Shown here in pieces: positions 8,480 through 16,051 of a stretch of 64,000 nt of DNA. Source of the stretch: Alloalcanivorax balearicus MACL04 (GTDB lineage: Bacteria > Pseudomonadota > Gammaproteobacteria > Pseudomonadales > Alcanivoracaceae); assembly GCF_025532145.1 (NCBI RefSeq), contig NZ_ARXS01000001.1:1-64000 (forward strand), given 5' to 3'. Positions within the stretch are counted from its first letter, which is position 1, and each line of letters starts with the position of its first letter. The notes under the pieces are model-generated. The model had not been told where the DNA came from, did no database searches, and worked only from the letters and a program-made list of their open reading frames with translations. A program made the translations under genes and the position numbers.

Positions 8480-9166
8480 ATGCTAACGGAATTGCTCAGG
8501 GAAATGGGCTTCGAGCCTTCCCTGGAACACCCGGAGCGGCCCCGGGTGGCGGCCAGCGCCTGCCTGCTGGGCCAGCCGGTGCGCTACGACGGCGGCCACA
8601 AGTACCATGCTGGCGTGGCCAGCACCCTGGCGGCCCGGGTTACCCTGGTGCCGCTATGCCCGGAAACCGCCATCGGCCTGCCAGTGCCTCGCCCCCCGAT
8701 CCAGGTGGTGCTTGTGGGCGAGGCGCAGCGCGTGCGCGGCCTGGCCGCGCCGAACGAAGATTTCAGTGATGCCCTGGCGGATTACGCCGACAGCCTGGCG
8801 CCAACACTGGACGGCGTGGTGCTGAAGTCGCGTTCACCCAGTTGCGGCTTTGGCACCACACCGCTGCATGACGAGAGCGGCCGGGAACTCGGCTTCACCA
8901 GCGGCGCTTTCGCCGCCCGGCTCCATGCCCGTCTGCCGTTCTTGCCACTGTGCAACGACAGCGATCTGGATGAGGATGGCGTGCTCACTGATTTCCTGCT
9001 GCAAGTCCACTGCCATCGCCACTGGCGGCTGGGCGGCTCCCTTGCCGATCTGCGACAGCGGGCACAACACCTTGCTCCGGGCCCGCGGCAGTTGCTATTG
9101 AGGTATTTGCAGCGTTTTGAACGCCATCACCGTCCCTTTACCAAATCCACATCACTACAGCAGTGA
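8480..9166 (+). CDS. DUF523 family protein
   Basis: A 228-residue protein. Family motifs are SACLLGQPVRYDGGHK at residues 26-41 and LKSRSPSCG near 115. These Cys-rich motifs are the hallmark of DUF523 (YbbK); the function is unknown. A helical N-terminal extension of about 20 residues precedes the domain. The DUF1722 partner domain found in YbgA-type fusions is absent. Its last 29 bases overlap the end of the convergent DUF4112 gene. The ATG lacks a strong ribosome site, so a slightly later start is possible. Confidence 0.82.
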   Translation: MLTELLREMGFEPSLEHPERPRVAASACLLGQPVRYDGGHKYHAGVASTLAARVTLVPLCPETAIGLPVPRPPIQVVLVGEAQRVRGLAAPNEDFSDALADYADSLAPTLDGVVLKSRSPSCGFGTTPLHDESGRELGFTSGAFAARLHARLPFLPLCNDSDLDEDGVLTDFLLQVHCHRHWRLGGSLADLRQRAQHLAPGPRQLLLRYLQRFERHHRPFTKSTSLQQ

Positions 9167-9590
9167 TTACCGCAAACAACACGCACAGCCCAATGAAAGG
9201 CCACCAGGGAAACCGTTGCTTCGGTTCTTCTTCCAACTGCTCGTAAAGGTACTCACGCAGCAATCGGGTATTGCGCGTATTCGCTTTGAACACCGCGTCG
9301 AAGGCATCGCCCACCACCGGCAGCAGGCCACCGATAAAGTCCACCAGGATGTTGCGCACCATGCGCCGTTTGACCTTGCCGCTGGCCCCCACTTTCTGCG
9401 CTTGCAGCAGCACGTAGCCGGACAGAAGCAAACCCACCACATCGCCGATACCAGGAATCAGGCCGATAATGGCTTCCAGGCCAATACGAAAACGGGTGAA
9501 GGGAATACCGATACTGGAGTCGGTCCAGGTGCTGAATCGGTCGAGCCGCTCCAGCACCGCCTGATAGCGCTGACGTTCCTGTTCATCCAT
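9138..9590 (-). CDS. DUF4112 membrane protein
   Basis: A 150-residue protein. The centre has the family signature RIGLEAIIGLIPGIGDVVGL, then hydrophobic segments and a C-terminal transmembrane helix ending in VVMWIW. DUF4112 has no known function. The start at 9590 has AAAGGAGAT; a frame open to 9713 would overlap speA. It lies 32 bases downstream of speA and is likely co-transcribed. The stop lies inside the convergent DUF523 gene. Confidence 0.85.
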   Translation of the reverse strand: MDEQERQRYQAVLERLDRFSTWTDSSIGIPFTRFRIGLEAIIGLIPGIGDVVGLLLSGYVLLQAQKVGASGKVKRRMVRNILVDFIGGLLPVVGDAFDAVFKANTRNTRLLREYLYEQLEEEPKQRFPWWPFIGLCVLFAVITAVVMWIW

Positions 9591-9622
9591 GCACTGATCT
9601 CCTTTCCAGTCTGCGGAATCGG

Positions 9623-11503
9623 TTATTCCAGATAGGTGTAGCCAGCCAGGCCGTCGCGAATGTCGTTCAGAAATGCCTGCCGGCGTGATTCGTCCAGATG
9701 GGCGTCCCGGCACCGGTTTTCCAGAGTTTCCAGCAACCGTTGCGGATCGAAATTAACGTAGCGCAGCACGGTACTGACGGTGTCCCCCTGAATCGCGTGG
9801 GCCAGTTCAATATCGCCATTCTCCGTGACAGTGACGTCCACCGAATCGGTGTCACCGAAGAGGTTGTGCATGTCACCAAGAATCTCCTGATAAGCGCCAA
9901 CCATGAAGATACCAAGATGGCCATTCAGGGTCTCCGGCAGCGGCAGGCTGCTTTCCACGCCCTCACCATCCACATACTGATCAATACGGCCATCCGAGTC
10001 GCAGGTGATGTCCTGCAAGACACCCCGGCGGGTGGCCGGCTGATCGAGCCCGGACAAAGGCAGCACCGGAAACACCTGATCGATACCCCAAACGTCCGGT
10101 ACCGACTGAAACACGGAGAAGTTCACGAACAACTTGTCCGCCAGACGTTCATTGAGCTGATCCAGCAACTCCCGCTGCTGCCGGCGGCGCGGATCCAGGC
10201 GCTGGCGCAAGCGCAGCAGTGCATTCACGTACAACTGCTCGGCGCGGGCACGTTCGACGATGCCGAGGTCCCCGTTAAGGTAACGCAGCTGCAGATCCTG
10301 CCAAGCGCCCATCAGTTCCGGATACAGCTCCAGCAGGTTGCCCTCGCCGCGTTCCAGTTGCCCGTTCAACCGCCACAACTCATGCAATTCCACACTGTCG
10401 TCGGCACCGGGCGGGGCCACCTCCGCCAGAGTCTGGCGCTCCTCGTCGGTAATATTGAGCAACAGCACCGCGTGATGGGCGGTGAGCGCGCGGCCGGACT
10501 CTGAAATCACATCGGGGTGAGGCAAGTTATGGGTGGCGCACTGTTCGGCCAGGGTATGGACGATGTGCCAGGCGTAATCGGCCACGCCATAGTTCATCGA
10601 GCAGTAGGAGCGCGAGTGCGTGCCTTCGTAGTCCACGCCGAGGCCGCCACCCACGTCCACGGTATCCACCGGCGCGCCCAGGCCACGCAGTTCCACGTAG
10701 TAGCGGGCCGCCTCACGCATGCCGGCCTTGATGTCCTGGATGTTGGCCACCTGGGAGCCCAGGTGAAAATGGAGCATGCGCACACAGGACAACTTGCCGG
10801 CGTCCCGGCAGTGCGCCACCGCCTCGATCAGTTGCGGCGCGCTCAGGCCGAATTTGGATTTCTCGCCCCCGGTGTTCTGCCAGTTGCCCTTGCCGATGTT
10901 CATCAGTCGCACGCGCAGGCCAATGATCGGCTCCACCCCGATCCGGTCCGCCTCTTCCAGCAACAGCGGCAGTTCCGAGAGCTTTTCCACCACGATATGC
11001 ACCTTGAATCCCAGGGTCTGGCCCATCAGCGCCAGGCGCAGGTATTCACGATCCTTGTAGCCGTTGCAGACCACTGTATCGCCGGGATTGGACAGCGCCA
11101 GCACCGCCAGCAGCTCGGGCTTGGAGCCGGCTTCCAGGCCGACCCGGTCACCGTCTTCACGGGCGCGGATGATCTCATGCACCACCCGGCGCTGCTGGTT
11201 CACCTTGATCGGATATACCGGCGTGTACTCTCCCCGGTATCGCAGATCTTCGATGGCGGCTGCGAAGGCGCCGGACAAACGCCGCACCCGGTCCTTGAGA
11301 ATGCCGGAAAACCGGGCCAGCACCGGAGGCCGCAACCCGGCCTGCCGACAGGCTTCCAGCACCGTTTCCAACGGCGCTTCGGCGCCTTCGCCGCCCTGCG
11401 GCCGCACGCACAGGCGCCCCCGGTCATCGATACGGAAATAGCCATCCCCCCAGCGATCCACATTGTAGATGGCGTCAAAGGGGCGTTCCGGGGTGGTGCT
11501 CAT
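9623..11503 (-). CDS. speA: Biosynthetic arginine decarboxylase
   Basis: A 626-residue PLP enzyme of the alanine-racemase fold that converts arginine to agmatine, the first step of the arginine route to putrescine and spermidine. The PLP Lys is Lys100 in YPIKVNQ. HFHLGSQ, the glycine loop DVGGGLGVDYEGT and SESGRALTAHHAV follow in family order, and the late DVWGIDQVFP segment is present. Length is close to E. coli SpeA. Unlike many SpeA proteins there is no N-terminal extension. It faces speE across 236 bases. Genes for agmatine breakdown (speB, aguA/aguB) are not in the window. Confidence 0.95.
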   Translation of the reverse strand: MSTTPERPFDAIYNVDRWGDGYFRIDDRGRLCVRPQGGEGAEAPLETVLEACRQAGLRPPVLARFSGILKDRVRRLSGAFAAAIEDLRYRGEYTPVYPIKVNQQRRVVHEIIRAREDGDRVGLEAGSKPELLAVLALSNPGDTVVCNGYKDREYLRLALMGQTLGFKVHIVVEKLSELPLLLEEADRIGVEPIIGLRVRLMNIGKGNWQNTGGEKSKFGLSAPQLIEAVAHCRDAGKLSCVRMLHFHLGSQVANIQDIKAGMREAARYYVELRGLGAPVDTVDVGGGLGVDYEGTHSRSYCSMNYGVADYAWHIVHTLAEQCATHNLPHPDVISESGRALTAHHAVLLLNITDEERQTLAEVAPPGADDSVELHELWRLNGQLERGEGNLLELYPELMGAWQDLQLRYLNGDLGIVERARAEQLYVNALLRLRQRLDPRRRQQRELLDQLNERLADKLFVNFSVFQSVPDVWGIDQVFPVLPLSGLDQPATRRGVLQDITCDSDGRIDQYVDGEGVESSLPLPETLNGHLGIFMVGAYQEILGDMHNLFGDTDSVDVTVTENGDIELAHAIQGDTVSTVLRYVNFDPQRLLETLENRCRDAHLDESRRQAFLNDIRDGLAGYTYLE

Positions 11504-11739
11504 AGGCTGGTGATCCTTGCTGAAGAGGATGAGGGCAGCCCCAATTATGGGCCATCATGGAGGGGTGGCAAATCCTTGCTTCGGTGTGATTTGGCGGGCA
11601 GCGGCTTCGCGCCCCCCGTGGGAAGCCGCCCTGGCAGCGATTGAATGATTTCCCGTAGGCGCGAGGGCCGAGGGCCAGTACAATCGGCGCCGTTCCCATT
11701 TACTGTTTTTCTCCACCATCCATCAGCGGGAAGAGTCCT

Positions 11740-12612
11740 ATGAGTGCCCAAGACGACAATTGGTTCATCGAGCATTTCGACTCCGCCGGCGTGGCCTTCG
11801 GCCTGCGCCTCAAACAAAAGCTGGAAGCGGTGCAAACCCCCTACCAGCACATCGAAATGTGGGAAACCGATACCTTTGGCTATCTGATGACCATCGACGG
11901 CGCCACCATGCTGAGCAGCCGCGATAACTTCCTCTATCACGAAATGATGGCGCACCCGGCCCTGTTCGCGCACGCGGCACCGCGCCGGGTCTTGATCATC
12001 GGCGGCGGCGATTGCGGCACCTTGCGCGAGGTACTGCGCCACGGCGGTGTGGAAAAAGCGGTGCAGATCGACATCGACGAACAGGTCACTCGCTTCTCCG
12101 AGAAGTACTTCCCGGAATTGTGCGAGTCCAACGACGATCCCCGCGCCGAGCTGCGCTTCGAGGACGGCGTCAAATTCATGCAGGAATGCGAACCCGGCCA
12201 GTTCGATGTCATCGTCGTCGATTCCACCGATCCGGTGGGCCCGGCGGAAGGGCTGTTCAAGGCGGAGTTCTTCCGTCACTGCCACCGTGTGCTCGCCGAT
12301 GGCGGGGTCTTGGTACAGCAGTCGGAGTCACCGCTGCTGCACAGCGACACCATCATCCGCGACCTGCACGTGAACATGCGCGAGGCCGGCTTTGATCACA
12401 CCCAGACCCTGCCGTTCCCGCAGCCGGTCTATCCCAGCGGCTGGTGGAGCTGCACTCTGGCCGGCAAGGGCTGTGACGTCGGTGCCTTCCGCGAGGCGGA
12501 CGCCGCCGGCAAGGACTTCGACACCCGCTATTACAGCAACGCCATCCATCGTGGCGCCCTGACCCTGCCACCATTCATGAGCGCCGCCATCGGCGACCCG
12601 CTGAAGCAGTGA
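11740..12612 (+). CDS. speE: Spermidine synthase
   Basis: A 290-residue aminopropyltransferase that makes spermidine from putrescine and decarboxylated S-adenosylmethionine. The cofactor loop IGGGDCGTLREVLRH begins at residue 87. The catalytic VDSTDPVGPAEGLF segment is near 160, and YHEMMAHP and FPQPVYPSGWWS are conserved. Length is typical. It is divergent from speA, so two steps of one pathway share an intergenic region. A heptamer repeat starts three bases after the stop and a strong hairpin follows. Confidence 0.95.
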   Translation: MSAQDDNWFIEHFDSAGVAFGLRLKQKLEAVQTPYQHIEMWETDTFGYLMTIDGATMLSSRDNFLYHEMMAHPALFAHAAPRRVLIIGGGDCGTLREVLRHGGVEKAVQIDIDEQVTRFSEKYFPELCESNDDPRAELRFEDGVKFMQECEPGQFDVIVVDSTDPVGPAEGLFKAEFFRHCHRVLADGGVLVQQSESPLLHSDTIIRDLHVNMREAGFDHTQTLPFPQPVYPSGWWSCTLAGKGCDVGAFREADAAGKDFDTRYYSNAIHRGALTLPPFMSAAIGDPLKQ

Positions 12613-12614
12613 AT

Positions 12615-12649
12615 AGTGAAAAGTGAAAAGTGAAAAGTGAAAAGTGAAA
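12615..12649. repeat. Heptamer microsatellite, five AGTGAAA units
   Basis: Five perfect copies of AGTGAAA stand in tandem right after the speE stop codon. Imperfect inverted copies of the motif (TTCACT) appear on the far side of the hairpin at 12720-12740. Confidence 0.9.
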
Positions 12650-12665
12650 AGCATCAAAATCGGGC

Positions 12666-12706
12666 CGCCTGCTGATCCGCAAGCGGTATTTGCGGATCAG
12701 CAGGCG
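12666..12706. terminator. Bidirectional hairpin terminator
   Basis: A perfect 17-base-pair stem (12666-12682 with 12690-12706) closes a 7-base loop between the convergent speE and isomerase genes. The T-rich tail is short (TGTTTTG), so termination may be stronger as a transcript-end stabiliser than as a classic intrinsic terminator. Confidence 0.65.
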
Positions 12707-12725
12707 CTGTTTTGCTGTTAGCTAT

Positions 12726-13322
12726 TCACTGTTCACTCTTACTTAGCCTTTCCTCGATCCAATCCAGACGGTCCTGGCCGAAGAACATTTCCTCGCCGAC
12801 AAACATTGTCGGGGCGCCGAAGATGCCGCGGGACACGGCTTCTTCCGTGGTCTTTTTCAGCGCGTCCTTAACCTCCGGCTGCTGGGCCCGGGCCGCCCAT
12901 TCCGCCGGATCAAGACCGGCTTCCTGGAGGGTCGCGCCAAGCACTTCCAGCTCATCCAGTTTGCGTTCCCGCAGCCACATCCCTTCGAACAGCGCGCGCA
13001 GCATGGTGTCCCATTGCGGCGTGTTCAAGGCGGCGGTGAGCAGACGCATGCAGTTCAGCGTATTCACCGGGAAATGCGGGTTCTGCTTGAGGGGCACACC
13101 ATAACGCCGGGCATAGCGCTGCATATCCTTTCGGGTATACAGGCCCTTGAGCGGAACCGCCGCCGGAGAGGCGTTACCGGTGGCCTTGAATACCCCACCA
13201 AGCAACATCGGGCGGTACACCAGTTCGGCGCCATGACGTTCGGCGATTCCGGGTAATTGGGTCCAGGCCAGATAGGTGGTGGGGCTGCCCACGTCGAAGA
13301 AGAATTCCACGGTTTTGCTCAT
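12726..13322 (-). CDS. 2-hydroxychromene-2-carboxylate isomerase-like, DsbA/GST-kappa fold
   Basis: A 198-residue cytoplasmic thioredoxin-fold protein. FFFDVGSPTTYLAW places the family's catalytic Ser at residue 13, where DsbA has its active-site Cys. This family uses glutathione to isomerise hydroxychromene carboxylate in naphthalene breakdown; many members act in other pathways or are uncharacterised. IFGAPTMFVGEEMFFGQDRLDW is the conserved C-terminal region. The ATG follows the SDR stop by one base (TGA G ATG), so the genes are coupled. Confidence 0.88.
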   Translation of the reverse strand: MSKTVEFFFDVGSPTTYLAWTQLPGIAERHGAELVYRPMLLGGVFKATGNASPAAVPLKGLYTRKDMQRYARRYGVPLKQNPHFPVNTLNCMRLLTAALNTPQWDTMLRALFEGMWLRERKLDELEVLGATLQEAGLDPAEWAARAQQPEVKDALKKTTEEAVSRGIFGAPTMFVGEEMFFGQDRLDWIEERLSKSEQ

Positions 13323-13323
13323 C

Positions 13324-14049
13324 TCAAAAGGTCTCCATCCAGGGTCTCAGATCCAGCTCATGGGTCCAGGTATCACGGGGCTGTTGATGCAGCGTCCAGT
13401 AAGCATCGGCAATGTGCTCGGGGTTGAGGATACCGTCCTGCTCCTTGAGCGCGTAACGCTGGGGAAAGTTGTCACGGATAAAGGCGGTATCGATGGCGCC
13501 ATCGATGATGCTGTGCGCCACATGGATGCCCTCCGGTCCCAGCTCCCGCGCCATGCTTTGGGCCAGTGCGCGCAGCGCGAACTTGGCGCCGGCAAAAGCG
13601 GAGAAGCCTCGACCACCGCGCAGCGAAGCGGTGGCACCGGTAAAGATGATGGTCCCGCGCCCTCGGGGCACCATCACCCGCGCCGCCTCACGCCCGGCCA
13701 GGAAACCGGCGAACGCCGCCATCTCCCAGACCTTGCGATAGACCCGGGCGGTGGTGTCACGGATCGGGAAGTTGACGTTGGCGCCAATGTTGAACACCAA
13801 TACCTCCAGAGGTCCCACCTCCTGTTCGATGGTATCCACCAGAGCCACCGCCTGTTCCTCATCTCGGGCATCGGAGCCAAAGGCGCGGGCCTCTCCGCCC
13901 TCCGCTTCGATCTCAGCCACCAGATCCGCCAGGGCTTCCTTCTTGCGGCGGCTGACACAGGCCACATAACCCTCGCGGGCGAAGCGCCGGGCGATGGCGC
14001 CGCCGGTGGCATCACCGGCCCCCACCACCAATATCGCGGGTTTGCTCAT
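13324..14049 (-). CDS. Divergent SDR-family protein with Phe in place of catalytic Tyr
   Basis: A 241-residue Rossmann protein. The cofactor loop reads GAGDATGGAIA near residues 10-20, and NIGAN replaces the NNAG motif. The active site has Ser142 and Lys156, but residue 152 is Phe (FAGAK) where classical SDRs have Tyr. It may bind NADP without normal dehydrogenase chemistry, or use another base. GGGAGAG supports the ATG at 14049; a frame reaching 14211 runs into the regulatory region. It is first in an operon with the isomerase and divergent from an HxlR gene. Confidence 0.86.
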   Translation of the reverse strand: MSKPAILVVGAGDATGGAIARRFAREGYVACVSRRKKEALADLVAEIEAEGGEARAFGSDARDEEQAVALVDTIEQEVGPLEVLVFNIGANVNFPIRDTTARVYRKVWEMAAFAGFLAGREAARVMVPRGRGTIIFTGATASLRGGRGFSAFAGAKFALRALAQSMARELGPEGIHVAHSIIDGAIDTAFIRDNFPQRYALKEQDGILNPEHIADAYWTLHQQPRDTWTHELDLRPWMETF

Positions 14050-14082
14050 GGTTCTCTCCCAATTGCGCCACGGTCGGCCCAC

Positions 14083-14118
14083 TGCACCGCGATCAACATA
14101 TGCACCACGATCAACATA
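14083..14118. repeat. Tandem 18-base direct repeat in the HxlR/SDR divergon
   Basis: TGCACCGCGATCAACATA is followed at once by a copy with one changed base (position 7, G to A). It lies 34 bases upstream of the SDR start and 107 bases from the HxlR start. It may be a pair of regulator half-sites. Confidence 0.7.
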
Positions 14119-14143
14119 ACGGCGCCGACTATCGACATTTAAG

Positions 14144-14158
14144 GTTCCAAAAAGGAAC
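14144..14158. promoter_or_regulatory. Inverted repeat, putative HxlR operator
   Basis: GTTCC-AAAAA-GGAAC is a perfect inverted repeat between the divergent HxlR and SDR genes, 67 bases before the HxlR start. This spacing suits a dimeric winged-helix regulator. Confidence 0.5.
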
Positions 14159-14224
14159 TCAATAGTCCATTCTTTTTCAGAACCTGTCAAACCCCTATAC
14201 TGCGGCGTCATTAGGGAGAAACTT

Positions 14225-14737
14225 ATGCGCTGGCAAGATCTGGATCAGGAGCCCTGCTCCATGGCCCGCACCCTGGCGGTGATCGGCGACCGCTGGACGC
14301 TGTTGATATTGCGGGATTGTTTTCTCGGTGTGCGCCGGTTCGAGCGCTTCCAGGAACGGCTGGGCGTCACCCGGCATGTGCTCAGCGACCGGCTGCGCAA
14401 GCTGGTGGCAGCCGGTGTACTGGAGAAGCGGGCTTACCAGGAACGGCCCCCGCGGGAAGAATATCGCCTCACTGCCATGGGGCTGGAACTGCACCCGGCG
14501 ATCATTCACCTGGTGCAATGGGGCGACCGCTGGCTGTCCGATGACCATGGCGCCCCGCTGCAGCATATTCACCGCGGCCGCGGACACCGTTTCCAGGCTC
14601 AGCTCACCTGCGCCGATTGCGGCGAAGTGGTGGGACCGCGGGATGTCACCGTGGCGGCCAACCCGGCCCTGGCGCAACGGCTGGAACTGCCCGACGAAGG
14701 CCGGTCACCGGACACCGCCTGGCAGCAGGGTGGATGA
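14225..14737 (+). CDS. HxlR-family transcriptional regulator with C-terminal Cys motif
   Basis: A 170-residue regulator. The HxlR winged helix covers about residues 8-105: Cys11 and the conserved AVIGDRWTLLILRD, then RFERFQERLGVTRHVLSDRL and the wing near PPREEYRLT. HxlR proteins often sense electrophiles or redox change through an N-terminal Cys such as Cys11. A tail of about 60 residues carries CADCGE (Cys129, Cys132), a possible metal or redox site. It is divergent from the SDR-isomerase operon, its probable target. Confidence 0.9.
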   Translation: MRWQDLDQEPCSMARTLAVIGDRWTLLILRDCFLGVRRFERFQERLGVTRHVLSDRLRKLVAAGVLEKRAYQERPPREEYRLTAMGLELHPAIIHLVQWGDRWLSDDHGAPLQHIHRGRGHRFQAQLTCADCGEVVGPRDVTVAANPALAQRLELPDEGRSPDTAWQQGG

Positions 14738-14762
14738 CCGGGGGACCGGGCGGAGGTCATAA

Positions 14763-14787
14763 AAAAGGGAGCCCGAGGCTCCCTTTT
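14763..14787. terminator. Bidirectional intrinsic terminator
   Basis: An 11-base-pair stem with a 3-base loop, A-rich on one side and T-rich on the other (AAAAGGGAGCC CGA GGCTCCCTTTT). It serves the HxlR gene on the plus strand and the small membrane protein gene on the minus strand. Confidence 0.88.
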
Positions 14788-14809
14788 CCTGAGTGGCCAC
14801 AACCCGAAA

Positions 14810-14908
14810 TCAGCCACCCACCTGTACCGCTACGGCCCAAGCCACGACTCCCAGAATGACGATGAGCAGCACCCGTCGTCGCACCAGGGGCCAGTTGACG
14901 TGCCACAT
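14810..14908 (-). CDS. 32-residue single-pass membrane protein
   Basis: A short gene with strong surrounding signals. The ATG at 14908 is preceded by GGGGG nine bases upstream. The product begins MWHVNWPLVRRR, then runs hydrophobic for about 19 residues (VLLIVILGVVAWAVAVQVG) and stops. The Arg triplet before the helix predicts an N-terminus in the cytoplasm. A bidirectional terminator lies 22 bases after the stop. A stable hairpin sits in the leader at 14934-14953. The function is unknown; known small membrane proteins of this size usually modulate a larger membrane complex. Confidence 0.72.
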   Translation of the reverse strand: MWHVNWPLVRRRVLLIVILGVVAWAVAVQVGG

Positions 14909-14933
14909 GGTCGAATCCCCCTTCATTTTTGGT

Positions 14934-14953
14934 CTCCCCGCGACAGCGGGGAG
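14934..14953. promoter_or_regulatory. Leader hairpin before the small membrane protein
   Basis: CTCCCCGC-GACA-GCGGGGAG is an 8-base-pair GC-rich stem with a 4-base loop. It stands 25 bases upstream of the 32-residue gene start, just before its ribosome site, with A/T-rich flanks on both sides. Confidence 0.55.
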
Positions 14954-15018
14954 CTAAAAAGGTACAAGTGGGATATAGGTCACACAATACGAACAAAGGA
15001 GGAACAGTAAGCACCGCA

Positions 15019-15930
15019 TTAAGAATGAGTGGACAACTGTTCCATAACCGCCATGACCTTCTGCCGCAACCAGCTATGGCCGGGATCGGCGCTTTGATCC
15101 CGGTGCCAGTACAGATGTAACTCCAGCCCGGGAATGTCCACCGGCAGGAACTCGGTGTGTGCCCCTTTCGGCGCCAGGCGGCGGGCCAGCAGTTCCGGCA
15201 AGGTCAGCAGCAGATCGGATCCCATCACCGTGGACAACGCGGCCTGGTGATGCTGGCAGCGTAGCCGGATGTGTCGCCGGTAGCCCAGCCGGGACAACCC
15301 GAAATCCTCCATCCCCGGGCCCTCGCGGCGGGACGACACCAGCACGTGCTGGGCGGCCAGATAGGCGGGCAGGTCGAGATTCCCGGCCAACGGATGACCT
15401 TCGCGCATCAGCACCACCAAAGGCCCCTGCATGACCTGCCGGTGCTGCACCGACTCCGGCAATGGCAGCAGGATATCGGTGGCCAGATCAAGGCGGCCGC
15501 TGGCCAGCTCCGTGGCCAATTGCCGGCGCGGCACCGTCATCGACTGCAGGCGTATGCCCGGGGCCTCGTCCACCAACGCGGAGATCAGCGGCGGTAACAG
15601 GCACCCTTCCAGACCATCCCGCAGCCCGAGCACGAAAGTACGCTCCGCCTCGCCAAGATCGAAGCCCCCTTCATGACTGAGGCAGCGCTGCAAGCCTCCC
15701 AGCGCGTGACGCACCGGCGTCACCATGGCCCGGGCCCGGCTGGTGGGCACCATGCGCGCCCCCTGCCGCACGAACAACGGATCCTCCAGACGCTCCCGCA
15801 AACGCGCCAGGGCGTGACTCACCGCCGGCTGGGTGAGGTTGAGTACCCGCGCCGCCCGGGTCAGGGACCCTTCCGTGTAGATGGCATCGAAGACCACGAA
15901 CAGGTTCAGATCGAAGCGCGAAACATGCAT
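15019..15930 (-). CDS. LysR-family transcriptional regulator
   Basis: A 303-residue LysR protein. The N-terminal helix-turn-helix (GSLTRAARVLNLTQPAVSHAL) spans about residues 21-41, opening with FDLNLFVVFDAIYTEGSLT as in the NodD/NahR-like group. A periplasmic-binding-like effector domain follows. It is divergent from the histidine phosphatase gene with 121 bases between, so that gene is a possible target. The effector is unknown. Confidence 0.9.
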   Translation of the reverse strand: MHVSRFDLNLFVVFDAIYTEGSLTRAARVLNLTQPAVSHALARLRERLEDPLFVRQGARMVPTSRARAMVTPVRHALGGLQRCLSHEGGFDLGEAERTFVLGLRDGLEGCLLPPLISALVDEAPGIRLQSMTVPRRQLATELASGRLDLATDILLPLPESVQHRQVMQGPLVVLMREGHPLAGNLDLPAYLAAQHVLVSSRREGPGMEDFGLSRLGYRRHIRLRCQHHQAALSTVMGSDLLLTLPELLARRLAPKGAHTEFLPVDIPGLELHLYWHRDQSADPGHSWLRQKVMAVMEQLSTHS

Positions 15931-16051
15931 GAGTCTTATCCGGAATTATTTCAAATATTCATTCGATTTATTGAAAACCGATACCTAGCATGAGGTCAAT
16001 GGTTGCTGCGTTCGCTGGCACCGGCGCCAGCGGACTCCGGGAGAGTACGCA

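Noticed and set aside
12615..12706. CRISPR-like or phage attachment structure after speE
   Set aside because: The tandem units are only 7 bases without spacers, and the hairpin is a single transcript-end structure.
14757..15014. An 85-codon minus-strand frame overlapping the small membrane protein gene
   Set aside because: It is in another phase, runs through the terminator and hairpin and lacks a ribosome site; the 32-residue frame fits the signals.
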